This document shows, one piece after another, positions 11,316 to 23,098 of a stretch of 64,000 bases of DNA. Below the pieces are notes generated by a model. That model was not told the DNA's origin and ran no database searches. It saw only the letters and a program-made list of their open reading frames with translations. The position numbers and the translations under genes were made by a program. Source of the DNA: Gnetum montanum (lineage: Eukaryota > Streptophyta > Gnetopsida > Gnetales > Gnetaceae); contig MNCI01008099.1 in NCBI GenBank assembly GCA_015680685.1, positions 525,544 to 589,543 of the forward strand, given 5' to 3'. Positions within the stretch are counted from its first letter, which is position 1; each line of letters starts with the position of its first letter.

Positions 11316-12900
11316 ATGACTATGTATGAGCATCTTCATTTGCCTTTGGTCCTCACTAGGACACATGGTGATCTTACGTGATGCATTGATCCTCAATGCT
11401 TAGACCTTGAGCTCATAGCCTACAATGAATACGTAACATCTATAGAGGCATTGCTAGATTGACTAGACCATCTAGTTAGGGATCTAAATCTAGAGGTAGG
11501 TGACATCATCAAGGATCCCCTCTTTGAAATCCCTATACCAACATCCAGTGGCAAGGTAAAAACATTGAAACTTAATTATTTGTTAGAGCCTCAACATTCC
11601 CAAAACATTGCAAAGGTACTTAATGAAAACATCAAGGCATTCACATGGTGTTATGAAGACATGCCAAGCATAGATCCTTGCACAGTGCAACACAACATAA
11701 TCATCGATCTCAACATGAAACCAGTCAGGTAGAAAGTTTGAAAGGTTAAGCCTGAGGTGGCATTGGTAGTCCATGATGAAATCACCAAGCTCTACAAAGC
11801 TAGTTTCATCCAAGAAATTGACTACATAGACTGGGTCTCCAACATCATAATTGTACCCAAGACAAATGGAAGTATATGCATTTGCATAGACTTTTGAGAC
11901 CTTAACAAGGCAACCATCAAAGATGACTTCCCGTTGTCTAGTATTGATCAATTGTTCAATACTACAGCTAGTCATGCCTTGTTGTCCTTCATGGATGGGT
12001 TCTCGAGTTACAACCAGATTTGAATCAACCTAGAGCACCAACATAGTACTACCTTCATGACCTCTCAAGATACATTTTGCTACAAAATGACGTCCTTTAG
12101 GCTCAAGAATGCAGGAATGACTTATCAACGAGCTAGGACATACATTTTTAGTGATTACCTATTAGGTCTTCTCAATGATTACATTGACAATATAGCAGTT
12201 AAGTACAAGGCATCACACAACCATATAGATGTCTTAGGCCTTGTGCTCAAATGTTGCCTCCAACACGAACTTAGGCTAAATCCTAAGAAATGTATCTTTG
12301 GCATCAAGATGAGCCACATGCTAGGTTTTGTAGTATCTGAAGCAGGCATACACATAGATCCCAATAAGGTTAAGGTCATTACCAACATAGCACCACTAGC
12401 TAACCTTAAGGAGCTATGAGGGTTACAAGGTAGATTACAATTCATATGACAGTTTATCACACAATTAACTTACAAGTTGTAGCCAATACAACACTTGCTC
12501 AAAAAGGGAGTCCACTTTAAGTAGATGCTTCAATTCCAAGAGGCATTTAACAACCTTAAATAGGAGCTGGCTCAACTTCCAACAGTCTATCCTTCACAAG
12601 GAGATAAACCATTCTACATCTACTTTGCTACCTCAGATGCATCCATAACCTCTCTACTTTGTCAAAAGCAAGACAATGGCATCGAGGTCCCTGTATACTA
12701 CATAAGCCATGCATTGGTTGTCAATGAAGAAAAGTACAATGATGTAAAAAATACTTGCCTTGCCTTAGTCTTTGCACTGAAGAAGTGGAGGCATTATCTT
12801 TTCTAAAGTCAAGTCAATATCATCTACAAAAGCACTGTACTCCAAGCAATTATAATGAATATCTATGAGAGTATTCACATAGCATGTTGGAAAGTAATAA
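11316..12900 (+). pseudogene. Reverse transcriptase and RNase H of element I, decayed
   Basis: RT copies element RNA into DNA. Legible motifs in order are IIIVPKTNGSI.ICIDF.DLNKA (11850-11930; the stop stands where Arg is expected), LLSFMDGFSSYNQI (11980-12025), FCYKMTSFRLKNAGMTYQR (12070-12130), YIDNIAVKYK at the catalytic YxDD position (only the first D kept, 12180), and MLGFVVSEAGIHIDPNKVK (12318-12375). RNase H follows: FYIYFATSDAS (12612-12645), YYISHALVVNEEKYN and LALVFALKKWRHYL (12700-12800). The second Asp of YxDD has become Asn, consistent with G-to-A change. A pyrimidine tract and TTTTTGTAG just upstream (near 11290) resemble a splice acceptor, as expected if an Ogre-like intron separates protease from RT. 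Many stops; inactive. Confidence 0.85.
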
Positions 12901-13049
12901 GTGTGGAGTTTCACCTACATTACATTGTGCAAGCATCAACCAAAGGTCAAGCAATACCCACACAACTTACGACTTCCCTAATCGATGACCAAGCAATAAT
13001 AGATCTGGAATTTCTAAATGAGCATGTCACTAGCAAAAGCCAAGTGGCT

Positions 13050-13460
13050 AACAACTTTGAGGCACTCTTACACTTTGATGGTGCTTCAACCTCTCAAGGG
13101 GGTAGCACCACTACCATAATCACATTTCCCTCCAACGAGATTTGACTCTTCACATATTGTTTTGCATTCCTATGTACTAACAACATCATGGAGTATGAGG
13201 GTCTCTTCTGAGGTATCTTAGTAGCTCGTAACCTAGGAATACAAAACCTAGTGATCTGAGGTGACTCGCAACTAGTTGTTAGCCAAGTTATAGAGGTTTA
13301 CACTTGTAAAGCCTAACACTTAAAGACTTATTGTGACTTGGCGAAGCACCTGCTCAAGCAATTTACAATTGTTGATGTTTAGCATATCCCTCATAACTAA
13401 AATACCATTTCTGATGCATTAGCTACATTAGCCTTAAGCATTGCACCTGAGATGTTTCAT
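13050..13460 (+). pseudogene. Second (archaeal-type) RNase H of element I
   Basis: After the first RNase H comes a second RNase H fold: LLHFDGASTSQGG (Asp kept, 13065-13105), then CTNNIMEYEGLF (Glu kept, 13170-13210), VARNLGIQNLVI.GDSQLVV (13220-13280; Asp kept, the stop replacing Arg), and HIPHN.NTISDALATLAL (13385-13440). A dual RNase H with this signature is a known mark of plant Tat-lineage Ty3/gypsy elements (Tat, Retand, Ogre), which is why I place element I there. Four or five in-frame stops interrupt it. Confidence 0.8.
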
Positions 13461-13739
13461 GCATTGCCCACTACGGTGGTGGATTTCATTATGCCTATCA
13501 TACAAGAAAACAAAATTACATCCATAGCCATAGTAAGCACAACCCACATAGTAGAGTAATACGACAACATCAAGTCATACCTTCTATAGGGTAAACCTCT
13601 ACAACATCTAACCAATGCTCAAAAATATACAGTGCAAAAGTGATCACAGTAGTACATCATTGTAGGTGATAGCAGTTTGTATCATCAATCCTATGATGAC
13701 GTATTGTTAACATGCATTAGCAATAACAAAGTGCAAATG

Positions 13740-14840
13740 ATCATTGAATAAGTCCACTAGGGACCTTGTGGAGGTCACATAGCACTGAAGGAAATGGTGG
13801 CAAAAATCAAATGCTTAGGATACTATTGGTCTTACATGGAGCATGATTGCATCTCCAAGATCAAGATGTGTAACACATGTCAATGGCATGGTAACCTCAT
13901 GCATGTGTCACCTATTGAACTACATACAACACAAATCACATGGTCATTCCAATGTTGGGGGTTGAACATCATAGGACTAATAATTCCTATTTCCTCTATA
14001 GGACATAGCTTCATTATAAGTGCCACTGAGTATTTTACAAAGTGGGTTGAAGTTATTCTCCTTAGGAGTACTACATCACAATAGGTCTACAAATTCATAC
14101 TTGACAACATAGTGTCCCATTTTGGTTTACCCATGACCATAGTCACAAACAACAGGTCACAGTTTAGTAGTCCTAAGACCAAAGCCTTTTCCAAGTGCTT
14201 CAAAATCAAACATTCCCTTTTCATCACCCTACTACCCACAGGTGAATGGCTAAGTAGAGGCCACAAACAAGGCTATCATCAATCTTTTAAAGAAGATGCT
14301 CAAAAGCAGCAAATGACAATGGCATGAGTAGTTGATCTACACACTCTAGGCCTACCACACGACATGACAAACTACCATAGGTAATATTTCATACATTTTG
14401 GTTTATGGATTTGAAGCCATCTTGCCTCTTGAATTGAAAGTCCCATCACTCCATGTAATCCTCTCAAGCTTCAACGAAGAGGTTCAAAACAACAAGTTGA
14501 GAACCATGACCTTGATTTGATAGAGAAGGAGTGCATGCAGACACTTGGTCAAATTGAGTAGTACCAAAAAATACATTGGCATAAACACTATCAAAATTAG
14601 CACCAACACCAGATCAAGGAAGGTGACCTAGTCCTCAAGGTTGTTCATGAACCTGTGAAAAAATTCTTAGCCAACTGGGAAGGGCCTTTCTTAGTCATCA
14701 AGGCTTATGGCAATGGAGCATTTAAGATTGTTGACCATGATAGTAACAAATTGGCCAATCTGGCTAGTACACAACATACATCAACGACAAAGCAAGGTAA
14801 GCAAGATTCCTCTACAACTATAAATTGGCATAGATAGTTT
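13740..14840 (+). pseudogene. Integrase of element I, decayed
   Basis: Integrase joins element DNA to the chromosome. The zinc-binding head is legible: GPCGGH at 13760, then GYYW and a CNTCQ pair near 13875. The catalytic core has lost key residues: WGLNIIG (first Asp now Asn, near 13960), VTNNRSQF (second Asp now Asn, near 14145), and the Glu region is frameshifted. After TEYFTKWVEV and FGLPMTIV, a frame jump near 14240 precedes the C-terminal NWEGPFLVIKAYGNGAFKI (14670-14730), the usual end of gypsy integrase. Both Asp-to-Asn changes are G-to-A, matching deamination decay. Confidence 0.83.
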
Positions 14841-15365
14841 GCTACAACTATAAGATAGCATAGTAATCATTCACTATGATGCTAAACTAGCACAACAATA
14901 GTTTATTGTGACTATAAATTGGCACAGCATGTCCACTATGATGTTAAATTGGCATCCACATCCATTTTCTGCTATGACATTAAACTGGCATAGCAATAGT
15001 TCACTATGACTATAAACTAGCATAGAAATCGTCCACTATGATGCCAAACTAGCATAGAACTAGTCCATTATGACTATAAACTGGCATAGCAAGTCTGCTA
15101 TGACTATAATTGGCACAGACTATCCTTGGGCCATAATGCTAAAACTAGCATAGCTCATTCTTAGGTCATGACATTAAACTGGCATAATAGCTCATCCGTC
15201 ATGACAGTAAACTAGCACATAGTAGTCTACTAAGATTATAAACTCATACATCATGATCTACCAAGCCCTTAAACTAGGTTCATGATTTGCTAGGACCCTA
15301 AAGTAGCATAGCATACAATATACCAAGACCTTTAAATAGGTTCATAGTTCAACACATGTAGTTCT
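14840..15365. repeat. Minisatellite block 3, downstream of integrase
   Basis: About twelve degenerate units of 35-45 bases follow the form CATAGCAATAGTCCACTATGACTATAAACTGG. They are directly after the integrase C-terminus, in the position of the 3' untranslated tandem repeats known in Tat-lineage elements, which can seed genomic satellites. The core is shared with blocks 1 and 2. Confidence 0.7.
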
Positions 15366-16969
15366 ATGGATAAGCGAGCATAAATACTTTTAACTCTTCA
15401 TCATTCATCCATACCTCATGGGCAAGGAAGGGCATTGTAGTTCCAGAATGGAGTTCATGTCATCAAGAGAGGGCTCTAGAACATTTGTAGCATTACTGCC
15501 CCTTGGCATTTTGTTAATCCTCCAGAAATACCCTTGGGCATTTTGTTGACCTTCTGAAGCTCCTACCATGATCAACAGCAATACCAACCCCAAGCTGCAT
15601 TGATAGCATTACCAACCTTGGGAATTTCATTATTGCTTTAAGCTCTTGTCATCAACACTACCTGGTAGAGTACTAGTAGTACTATGTCCCAACCATTTTG
15701 CTACCATCCTCTAGCTGTCACCATTTCCTAAGCTTGGAAGTGCTTATAGCATTCTAGCTCTTTACTATTTTGTTGGCTTTTTGAGCTCTTGTCCTTGATG
15801 TGAGGTCTTGAGCACCTGCATCTCCATCACCCTTCACCATTTTGCTAGCCTCTCTAGGTTCTTGCTTATGGTGCGACTGCTAGAGCTTTTGTAGCCTTCT
15901 CACTCTAGCACCTACACTAGTTCTTCAAGCTCTTGCAACTAGTCCAACCATTGCAGCATTTGTAGCATACTTGCATCTAGTAGTTTACTCTCATCTCATG
16001 TTGTGTGGTTGTTTTCTTATTTTCCATGTGTTTTGTTTACAAGAAAAATCCCTAGAGGTAGTCATGTAGAGGTACATCTCATTGCAACAGCAAGATGCCA
16101 CATTGCTCCAATGTGCATGATTAGGCTAGCTGAATCACTCAAGACTGCACATCCCTATTACCCCACTTTATCTTTTTCACATTCACTCCTTTTGACTTAC
16201 ATTTTCTTGCTTTCCCCTACATCACTAAGCTTGCAACCCCTCTAATGCACAATGGCACCCTCTTTACATCAACCACAAAACCCGTAGTAGATGTAACACA
16301 ACTCATCCAATGGGAAGCTTCTATAGGCTGGTCAAAGCCCAAGTAGATATAACACAACTCATCTCAAGGAGGAAACACCTATCCTACAAATGCGACATAG
16401 TTGCACTAAAGCAAAGCCCATTAGGTGGCATGTAGCTCACCTAATGAAAGGCATTCCATAGCTAGCATCTTGTAATGTGCAGAACCCAAAGTAGGTTCAC
16501 CTTACAGTCAAAAATGAAAAAAATGAAAAAAAAAGGCAAAGAGAACAAGGAAAAATATGTTCCCAAGAAAAAATTAGCAGAGTTACAATTTCACAACCGG
16601 TCCAATCCTAAATCCGCATCAACCTTCTCACAAGCACACTGATGAGAAGTCATCATTTTAGGGATGAACCATTCTAGTACCATGGGTGTTGACTTTCTCA
16701 TAAGCATTCCAATGAGAGGTCACTTTTTTGGTGACAAGCCATCCTTAGTGTCACATCTTGTATTTTCAAACTGTTTGTAGTTCATTCCCTTATTACCCCT
16801 TAGCACATTCCCTACATCTTTTATCCCCAGTATACCATTTTCCTTAGCATTCTTGAGCATGGTAAAGTGACATTTGATTAGGTATTGATGAGTGATGTTG
16901 GTTTTAGGCATACTATGATGTTTTGCATTCTTTGTCGATGTCTCTTGGGCCACTCCTCTAGACATTAAC
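15366..16969. other. 3' untranslated region of element I
   Basis: No coding similarity on either strand. At about 15480-15860 a degenerate phrase (CATTTTGTTGRCCTTCTGAGCTCTTG) recurs four or five times at spacings of 60-130 bases. A-rich tracts occur near 16500-16560. It fits untranslated DNA between pol and the polypurine tract. Confidence 0.5.
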
Positions 16970-16982
16970 AAAGAGGGGCCCA
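16969..16982 (+). other. Candidate polypurine tract of element I
   Basis: The purine-rich AACAAAGAGGGGCC(CA) directly precedes a TG that I take as the start of the 3' LTR. The 5' LTR start is outside the window, so this boundary cannot be checked against its partner. Confidence 0.45.
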
Positions 16983-17029
16983 TGAAACACCACCAAATTT
17001 GGGTTCCTGGGTCTTAAATGAAATTTTTT

Positions 17030-17430
17030 CTAAGTGTCAAAACTTCCCAAATTTTGTCTAAGTGTTGAGACTATGCTTCCACTGCTAGGACTACACTCCA
17101 AATCATAGTCAATGTAGTCATCCTTGGAATGACTAGTTTTGCAATTTTCCTAAGTGTCAAACCAAAGGCTACAAAGCATGGTTGGCATGAAAGGAATAGT
17201 TTAGCAAATCTTATAACTCCTAAGCCTGCACTCCCTACTATGCTCTAGAGTGTAGTTAGTGTAGTTTCCATGAGCACATCATCTCTGCTAGATTTTTCTA
17301 AGTGTTAGGGCTATGGCCTCACCTTTGGGACTATGCTCTAGAGTGTAGTTAGTATAGCCTAAACTGAGCCTCATTTTTTGGCAAGATCTGCCTAACTACT
17401 GGGGCTATGCTCTAGAGCATATTTAGTGTA
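17030..17430. repeat. Tandem repeats in U3 of element I LTR
   Basis: About four degenerate units of roughly 100 bases, each with TATGCTCTAGAGTGTAGTTA (or close variants) followed by GTGTAGTCT and, later, a CTAAGTGTTRGGGC phrase. They lie 400-800 bases upstream of the TATA box, a position where LTRs often carry enhancer repeats. Confidence 0.6.
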
Positions 17431-17840
17431 GTCTACTAAAAATACCTCTAGAAGCCTCTAGAACTCAACACCAACCTACATCTCAACTCCAACATTCCTT
17501 TAGCAAGCAATATTAGTAATTTTCACTTCATTTGCATCCCCTCAGTTTCCCTTGAATTGTACCTATGATCAACACTACTTAAGAGAGTGGGAAGTGTAGT
17601 CCTAGAGCATAGTCTCCAAAACTACATTATTTTGCATTATTTTTAGGTGCATTCCAGTCTATTTGGCACTCACACATGTAGTCTCTGTAGCATAGTCATT
17701 GTCTAGCAATTTCACAAGGTCCATTGGAGCACACCAAAAAAACACCATTTGCTTCAATGGAAGTGTAGTTGGGGCTAGAGTAGTCCCAACTACCCCTCTA
17801 CCACGTGGCATTCAATCTGTGATTCATGTTAACCCTAGGC

Positions 17841-17850
17841 CTATAAATAC
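17841..17850 (+). promoter_or_regulatory. TATA box of element I LTR
   Basis: CTATAAATAC, preceded by a GC-richer stretch and followed about 30 bases later by GGGGTTCGG. It is the only good TATA match in the LTR at the expected place. Confidence 0.6.
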
Positions 17851-18536
17851 CCCAGTGCTTTGCATTTTAGGGGTTCGGATTTTGGCATTTTTGGTTGGCA
17901 TTGTGAAATGATCATTTGAAAAACTCAAGGCACACTTAGCATTCAAGGTAGACACCATTGCACACCATCATAGCATCATTACACACTCCCCAGCACATTG
18001 TCATCACTGCAGCCTATAGAAAACCACAATAGCCAACCCAATAGGCTCAGACTTCACAATGGACATCAATTCTTCACAACTAGAGACCTTGGGATTGTGA
18101 CTATGATGCCTACTACACCTATTTATACACTATGTACCTCCTAAATTTTTCTTTGCAGTTAACTATGCTCCTCCCCTTCCCCTTTTTTCTCTCTTACTCA
18201 CATTCTATGCATTTTTTTTGCATTTTCTCCAACATTTTAGTGTTCTACTCACATTTTTCATTGTTTAAACACATCTACACATTTCCACCCTCATCTTCTT
18301 GTTTAAAATCTTTGCTATGCTCACACTTGTGAGCACCATGAACATCATAAAACATCGCGTCTTTCTTAAATACTCATTTCATCGTAACACTTGTAAGTCC
18401 TAGTTTGATCAAGAAGATTTTCCTGGGCACCCCACCTCTATTCCCAATAGGCCCTTGTGTGGAAGCATGGTTGAGGCTATATGACCATGGACCTCTCAAA
18501 GTACTATTCCAACCTCTGACATTTTCAATCGCTACA

Positions 18537-19730
18537 ATGTCAAACAAGTAGAAGTCACAAAATTTACATAAGTGGATCCTTTCCAAAGTAAGCTCCATCT
18601 TATGATGATCTTGTGTAACCACACATAAAAATGTCCATAGGCACTAAAGGGGTTGAATGTAATTCATATGTATGCAAAAAAACACACATGTTGAAACCAA
18701 CAATTTGAGATAATAACTCGATGTTACACAAAACCACAAGTTAGGATCAAACGGAGAGCGAGATGAGATGGAACATAGAAAGGATTATAAAAATTGGGAC
18801 ATGAGGTGCCTTACCTAAGGCATAATGAATCCTTGTGTATTATTAATGGTTAAATAACCATGAGTCCTTCTTTCCCAAATTCAAACCAAGTCCAAACCAC
18901 ATTTCAATGACCTCGCATCATTTCATCACGTTGGCGAACAACCATAAGACTATCATAGTTGCAAGGAGTAACATCACTTGGCATTTTATCCAAGGAAGGA
19001 GCTTATTTATGGAACACATGTTTGTTTCTTTTTTCTTTTTTGATGGAAGTGTTCTAAGAAGCTGCCAACCTTCAAGCATGCGTACATGTCTTTCCACTAG
19101 GGCCCGTAGAATTTATTCAGTGCCTTTTTTTGGTACTTGTACTCCCATTTTTCATTAGATCTACAAGGATATAATTACAACCTCAACAACATGATAGAAT
19201 ATATAGAAGTAACCCAAGAGAATCTACAAATCTCCTTGATGTCACACCCTTTACATTTCCCCTTGGTTCTTCACTCTTTAGTTTAGACATAATGATTATG
19301 AATTTATTTTTAGTCTCATGGTGAAAAAGAATGTCATTATGACCAAAGAAAGAACCTCTTATTAATGGAATGAGTGGATGGATGATGTGGTCTCACTATT
19401 CAAATAATCAGTCCCTTATGACTTGACAACATAGAGAAAACCTCACCTCAATGGGCAACATGATTATGTTATTCACAAGTGAGATTACTAACAAGAAGAT
19501 GAAAACAACAAGTAGAAAAAGTTGAAAGGAATAGGAAAAATTACATTAAGAAATGAGAAAATGAAAAAAAATGGAAAACAAAAAGAGGGAAAACACTTAT
19601 GAATCTTAAATATTAGAATGAGGCATGACCCCCATGACTAAACATTTGGTCATGGAAAGGATTAATAAGCAGATAGATAGGATCCATCCATATATAAAGC
19701 ATTGGTAACTATTCATTTCCTAGCCACTAG
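18537..19730 (-). other. Post-gag spacer of element V
   Basis: This non-coding stretch matches, on the opposite strand, element II at about 27480-28200: for example TTGTGTAACCACA, GGGCACAATGAATCC-like and ATCACTTGGC-like phrases occur in the same order. A looser match exists in element III near 52000-53400 (the TGGATGAC.TGG.CTCACTA phrase). In II and III this spacer lies upstream of the internal promoter and ORF2, so in V those parts should lie left of element I, outside the window. No gene is seen. Confidence 0.6.
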
Positions 19731-22098
19731 GTGTCTATTGGTGTTGTGGTGGCTGGGTAGACAAATTTTTGATCACACATTTGATTTTTAAATGTATGGT
19801 AGGTCAAGGTATGAGAGGTGTTAATGTTATAGATGTTTGGCCCATGATCACACCCTTGATCATGATATGGTATGCATGGATTTTTTGGTCTCCCCATGCT
19901 TATAGACTCATTGCTTGAGTTTGGAATTGGAGTAATGATGGATGGTGGTCCTTATGTAGGATCAGAGGATAGTGGTGGTGAAAAGGGAGGCACTACACTA
20001 GATTGGCATTGTGCTAGTTTGGATGATGTGGTAGGTCCATGGGTGGTTTGCTTTGGCTTATGACCTTTCCTCCAAAAGGGATGTTTCCAACATTGTAGTT
20101 GAGACCCACTGATATTAGCATTTTCAATGCACATTTGTAGCATAAGTGACATTCGTTTGTTGATATTGTGGTGCTGAACCTTCTTGTATCCTTGGTGGTG
20201 GCATGTGATGAGGTGGAGGATGAGAATATTGAAGGTAGGATGGCTAGTAAGAGGCACAAGATGGTGATCCCTTTAGAGATGTCATGGATTGATGATACTT
20301 GGGAGAGTGATAGTGGTGATTTAAAGTAGAGGATATAGAACTAGTTGGAGAAATAGGGTGCTGAACATAATATCCATGCAGTTTTGGTTGGTAGGAAAGA
20401 TAGGCTTGATTTGGTGGTGGCCTCACTATGGTCGATGATAGTGTTAAGGTTGGTAATAAGTCCTCCTAGGATGGTACAATTGGTTGTAGGGCTGTCTATA
20501 ATTACCTTGTGGAAGAGGAAATCTCTCAAGCATGTGCTTCTATACAAACTTTAGATTTAAGGCACCTACCCAATATTCATGTAGATGCAACAAGACTAGG
20601 CAATGACCTTTCTAGTGGTCATATATGCAGATGTCACATTCATTATTTTCTTCTGTGGTTGCATCTATAGCCTCACTTTCGTCAACTATTTTTCTTGTTT
20701 GTTGAAAAGTGTTCCTAGCTATTTCTTAATTCTATATCCTTTGTTTATTATGATCACCTAACTTCTTTTGCATGGTCCTCTCCTCAATCGTCTCAACAAG
20801 AGCTGTAATATTTTCATATATCCATTTTGACATCCTATTAAACTTTTCTTCAAGTTCATGAATAGACTTCTATATCGGCAAGGTTTGTCGCAGAATCACC
20901 TTATCAAGAGTGGTTTCTTTCTCCTTACCATAGATATGGACCTCCTTCTATTAAAGAGTTGGTTCCCACTGATATTTCTCGATGTTCTTCCATTTACATA
21001 TCTCTCCTTATTTTATCACATGTTTGATTAGTTCTTAGATCTAATGGGCTTGTAGCTCATATAATTGACTTGAGGCATACATCCCAAGGGTCTCCCCTTG
21101 TTTCATTATGAAGCCCATCTATGATGTGGAATAGTTTCCTTTCCTCAGAGAAACCATAGCCTTGGCATTTATTCAGTAGAAAATAATATCTATCTAAGGC
21201 CATGTCCAAGGGTTCATGTTGTTCTTCTTCCATTCTTGGATCTATCTCCTCAGGTTGGACACCCTTGCATAGGTTTGCTATTTCTCGTTGTTGAGTTCCA
21301 GCATTGTGGACAATCGTCAAATTGAATTTGGTTTTAATGGTCTATACCACATTTTAGCTCTATTAATTAGTGTCCTACGAAAGAGCTTAAGCTTTTTCCA
21401 CTCACTTTCACTATTGTAGAAATCATAGGCATCATGAAAGGCTTGTAAATAATGTTACAGATCTAAATCATGGCCTTTTGCAAATTTAGGAATATTATTT
21501 ATATCAAGCCTAGGTAGGCGACCCTCTTTATGATGCCTATGAGATATCTTAACTTCCTCTGTGATCTACATTAGGCTTTAAATACCAAAAAGGATTCATC
21601 ACCATTAGATAGGTTGTGATGAAAATTTCTATTCAGTTAATTGTGACAATTTTGTCTATGTTCATGTTGATGACTATGAGTGTTCTTGTGGGTTCAATTT
21701 TTGTTTCTATTCCAACCCTTTAGTGGAGCTTTATCTTCATACCTATGTTTATCTTTGTTAGAACTAGACATTGAAGGGGAAGAGGAAGATGAGGAACTAG
21801 AAGGATTGTCATAACTTCTATGGTGTTCCACAGGGTCCTTTGCTTTATTGTTTCTTGGTTTCAAGGAGGTCTTAGGCCTTGAGGTCTCCCTTAGTTTAGG
21901 ACTTACATCTTCTTCTTCAATATTTTCTACCTTAGGTGAATGTAGTCTTTGAGTGTCGTCAAGGTGGTCATGAACATAAGAAACCCCTGCATAAGGTTGG
22001 TCACACCAATTTTCCTCACTAGATATCTCATTAGTTCTCCAATGAATTTTTTTGTTATATAGTACATTATTGCTTCCTTGTGAAAGAGACATTGTCAT
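19731..22098 (-). pseudogene. gag of element V, decayed
   Basis: Gag is the particle protein. The N-terminal part (22098-21694) is open, with a Ser-rich tract. The gag core at 21320-21057 reads EEEQHEPLDMALDRYYFLL then HIIDGLHNETR, matching element II (HEPLDMALERYYALL, HIIDGLRDATR) and element III (HEPLDAAMSKYYSLL, HIIDGLCFETR). A zinc-knuckle-like CDICIYDH.KGHC (C-x2-C-x3-H-x4-C) lies near 20640. A Pro/Tyr/His-rich tail (20550-19870) follows, as in II. Frameshifts and stops break it. There is no protease, RT or integrase between it and the spacer, so V is a pol-less derivative. Confidence 0.78.
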
Positions 22099-22198
22099 TG
22101 GCTTATGGTGTGTGTGATTTAATATTTTCTGAAGGAAATATTGTTAATACCTTTATAATGATTGTGAATGATGTAACTAATCTAGATAACTAACACAA

Positions 22199-23098
22199 TG
22201 ATGAGCAACAAGGTACCCCTATGCCCAACCATACAAATCACAAGCGTTCATGCATGATCTAGTCAAATCGCATGGATGGGAATAGTTGTGGCATCTAGAT
22301 TGTTATGCTTTGATCCAAGTTCGCTATCTTCCCACTTGGACTAGTGGTAGCTTTGTCATATATGATTTAGTCTAAAGTGAGGCATATCATGTTTTCTAAT
22401 CCTATGTTGCTGCTAATGACAATAAAGAGAAATTAATTAAGCTAATGAACAATGGAAAGTAAAACCTAAACTTACCTACATGTGATGAGTATCCATTCCT
22501 AATTGTCTGTACATGCCTTGGATATTATGTAACAACTACTGGGATTTCCAAGTGTACATCACTAGGTGTGCTAAATGATACATTGATGGATTACCAAGTA
22601 CTTACACTTAAATGCTCATGATTAAGTCATACTCATTATGCTTAATAACAAGAATAGTGAATAACAATAAATAGAAACATTTAACTAAAGAAAATAGTAA
22701 ATAATTAAACTATTAAATAATTAAAGCAATAATAAATTTAAGTGAATGCAGCAATGATGAAAGTAATCTTGATCTTTATTTCCACTCATGTAATGTGTCC
22801 AAGTGCATCACACTTGAACAAAGGTGCCATACGATTACAAATATCACACTGTAGGCATGCAATGGGAATAATAGAACTTGAATTCAGAAATATAAGAAAA
22901 ACTATCAAAGATTGAGAACTAAAACTATGTCCCAACCATGCACCCCAAGTGTTGTATTTATAGGCTAGCATGGAAGAGACAATATCGGATATCTAACATT
23001 GTTTCTTGGGACCCAATATCGCATATCTGATATCGAAGCCTCAATATCAGGTATTCGATATCAAGGCTGACACAATAATGACTCATCAGGGGACTTCT
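22199..23098 (-). repeat. LTR of element V (5' LTR on minus strand)
   Basis: It begins TGATGAGCAAC and ends GACTCATCA, the terminal form of elements II and III. Parts such as GAAATAAAGATCAAGATTACTT match the element II LTR in reverse complement. On the minus strand it is followed by the gag leader, so it is the 5' LTR. At the junction the primer-binding site is missing: where II has 19 bases GGCATC...GGACA, V runs directly from TCATCATT to GTGTTAGTTATC. No target duplication can be tested because the partner LTR is not in the window. Confidence 0.82.
22955..23073 (-). promoter_or_regulatory. Palindrome cluster and TATA box of element V LTR
   Basis: Three imperfect palindromes of about 22-24 bases (CAATATCGGATATCTAACATTG, CAATATCGCATATCTGATATCG and CAATATCAGGTATTCGATATCA types, shown in part) lie at 22983-23073. 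About 20 bases downstream on the minus strand is TATAAATA (22955-22962). The arrangement is the same as in II, III and VI. Confidence 0.65.

Larger units (their letters stand above)
16983..18536 (+). repeat. 3' LTR of element I
   Basis: The end (CGCTACA at 18536) is fixed by alignment with the 5' copy at 609. The start is inferred from the polypurine tract and TG, giving about 1.55 kb. It contains a repeated U3 block and a TATA box (CTATAAATAC, 17841-17850). Right of it, element V sequence begins at once, so element I appears to have inserted into V. A 5-bp target duplication starting ATGTC would be expected left of the window. Confidence 0.8.

Noticed and set aside
1904-14840. Elements at 1880-4600 and 11316-14840 as two separate insertions
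   Set aside because: Same strand, correct gag-pro-RT-RH-INT order, and one LTR pair (1-609 and 16983-18536) enclosing both; one element with a large internal insert explains more.
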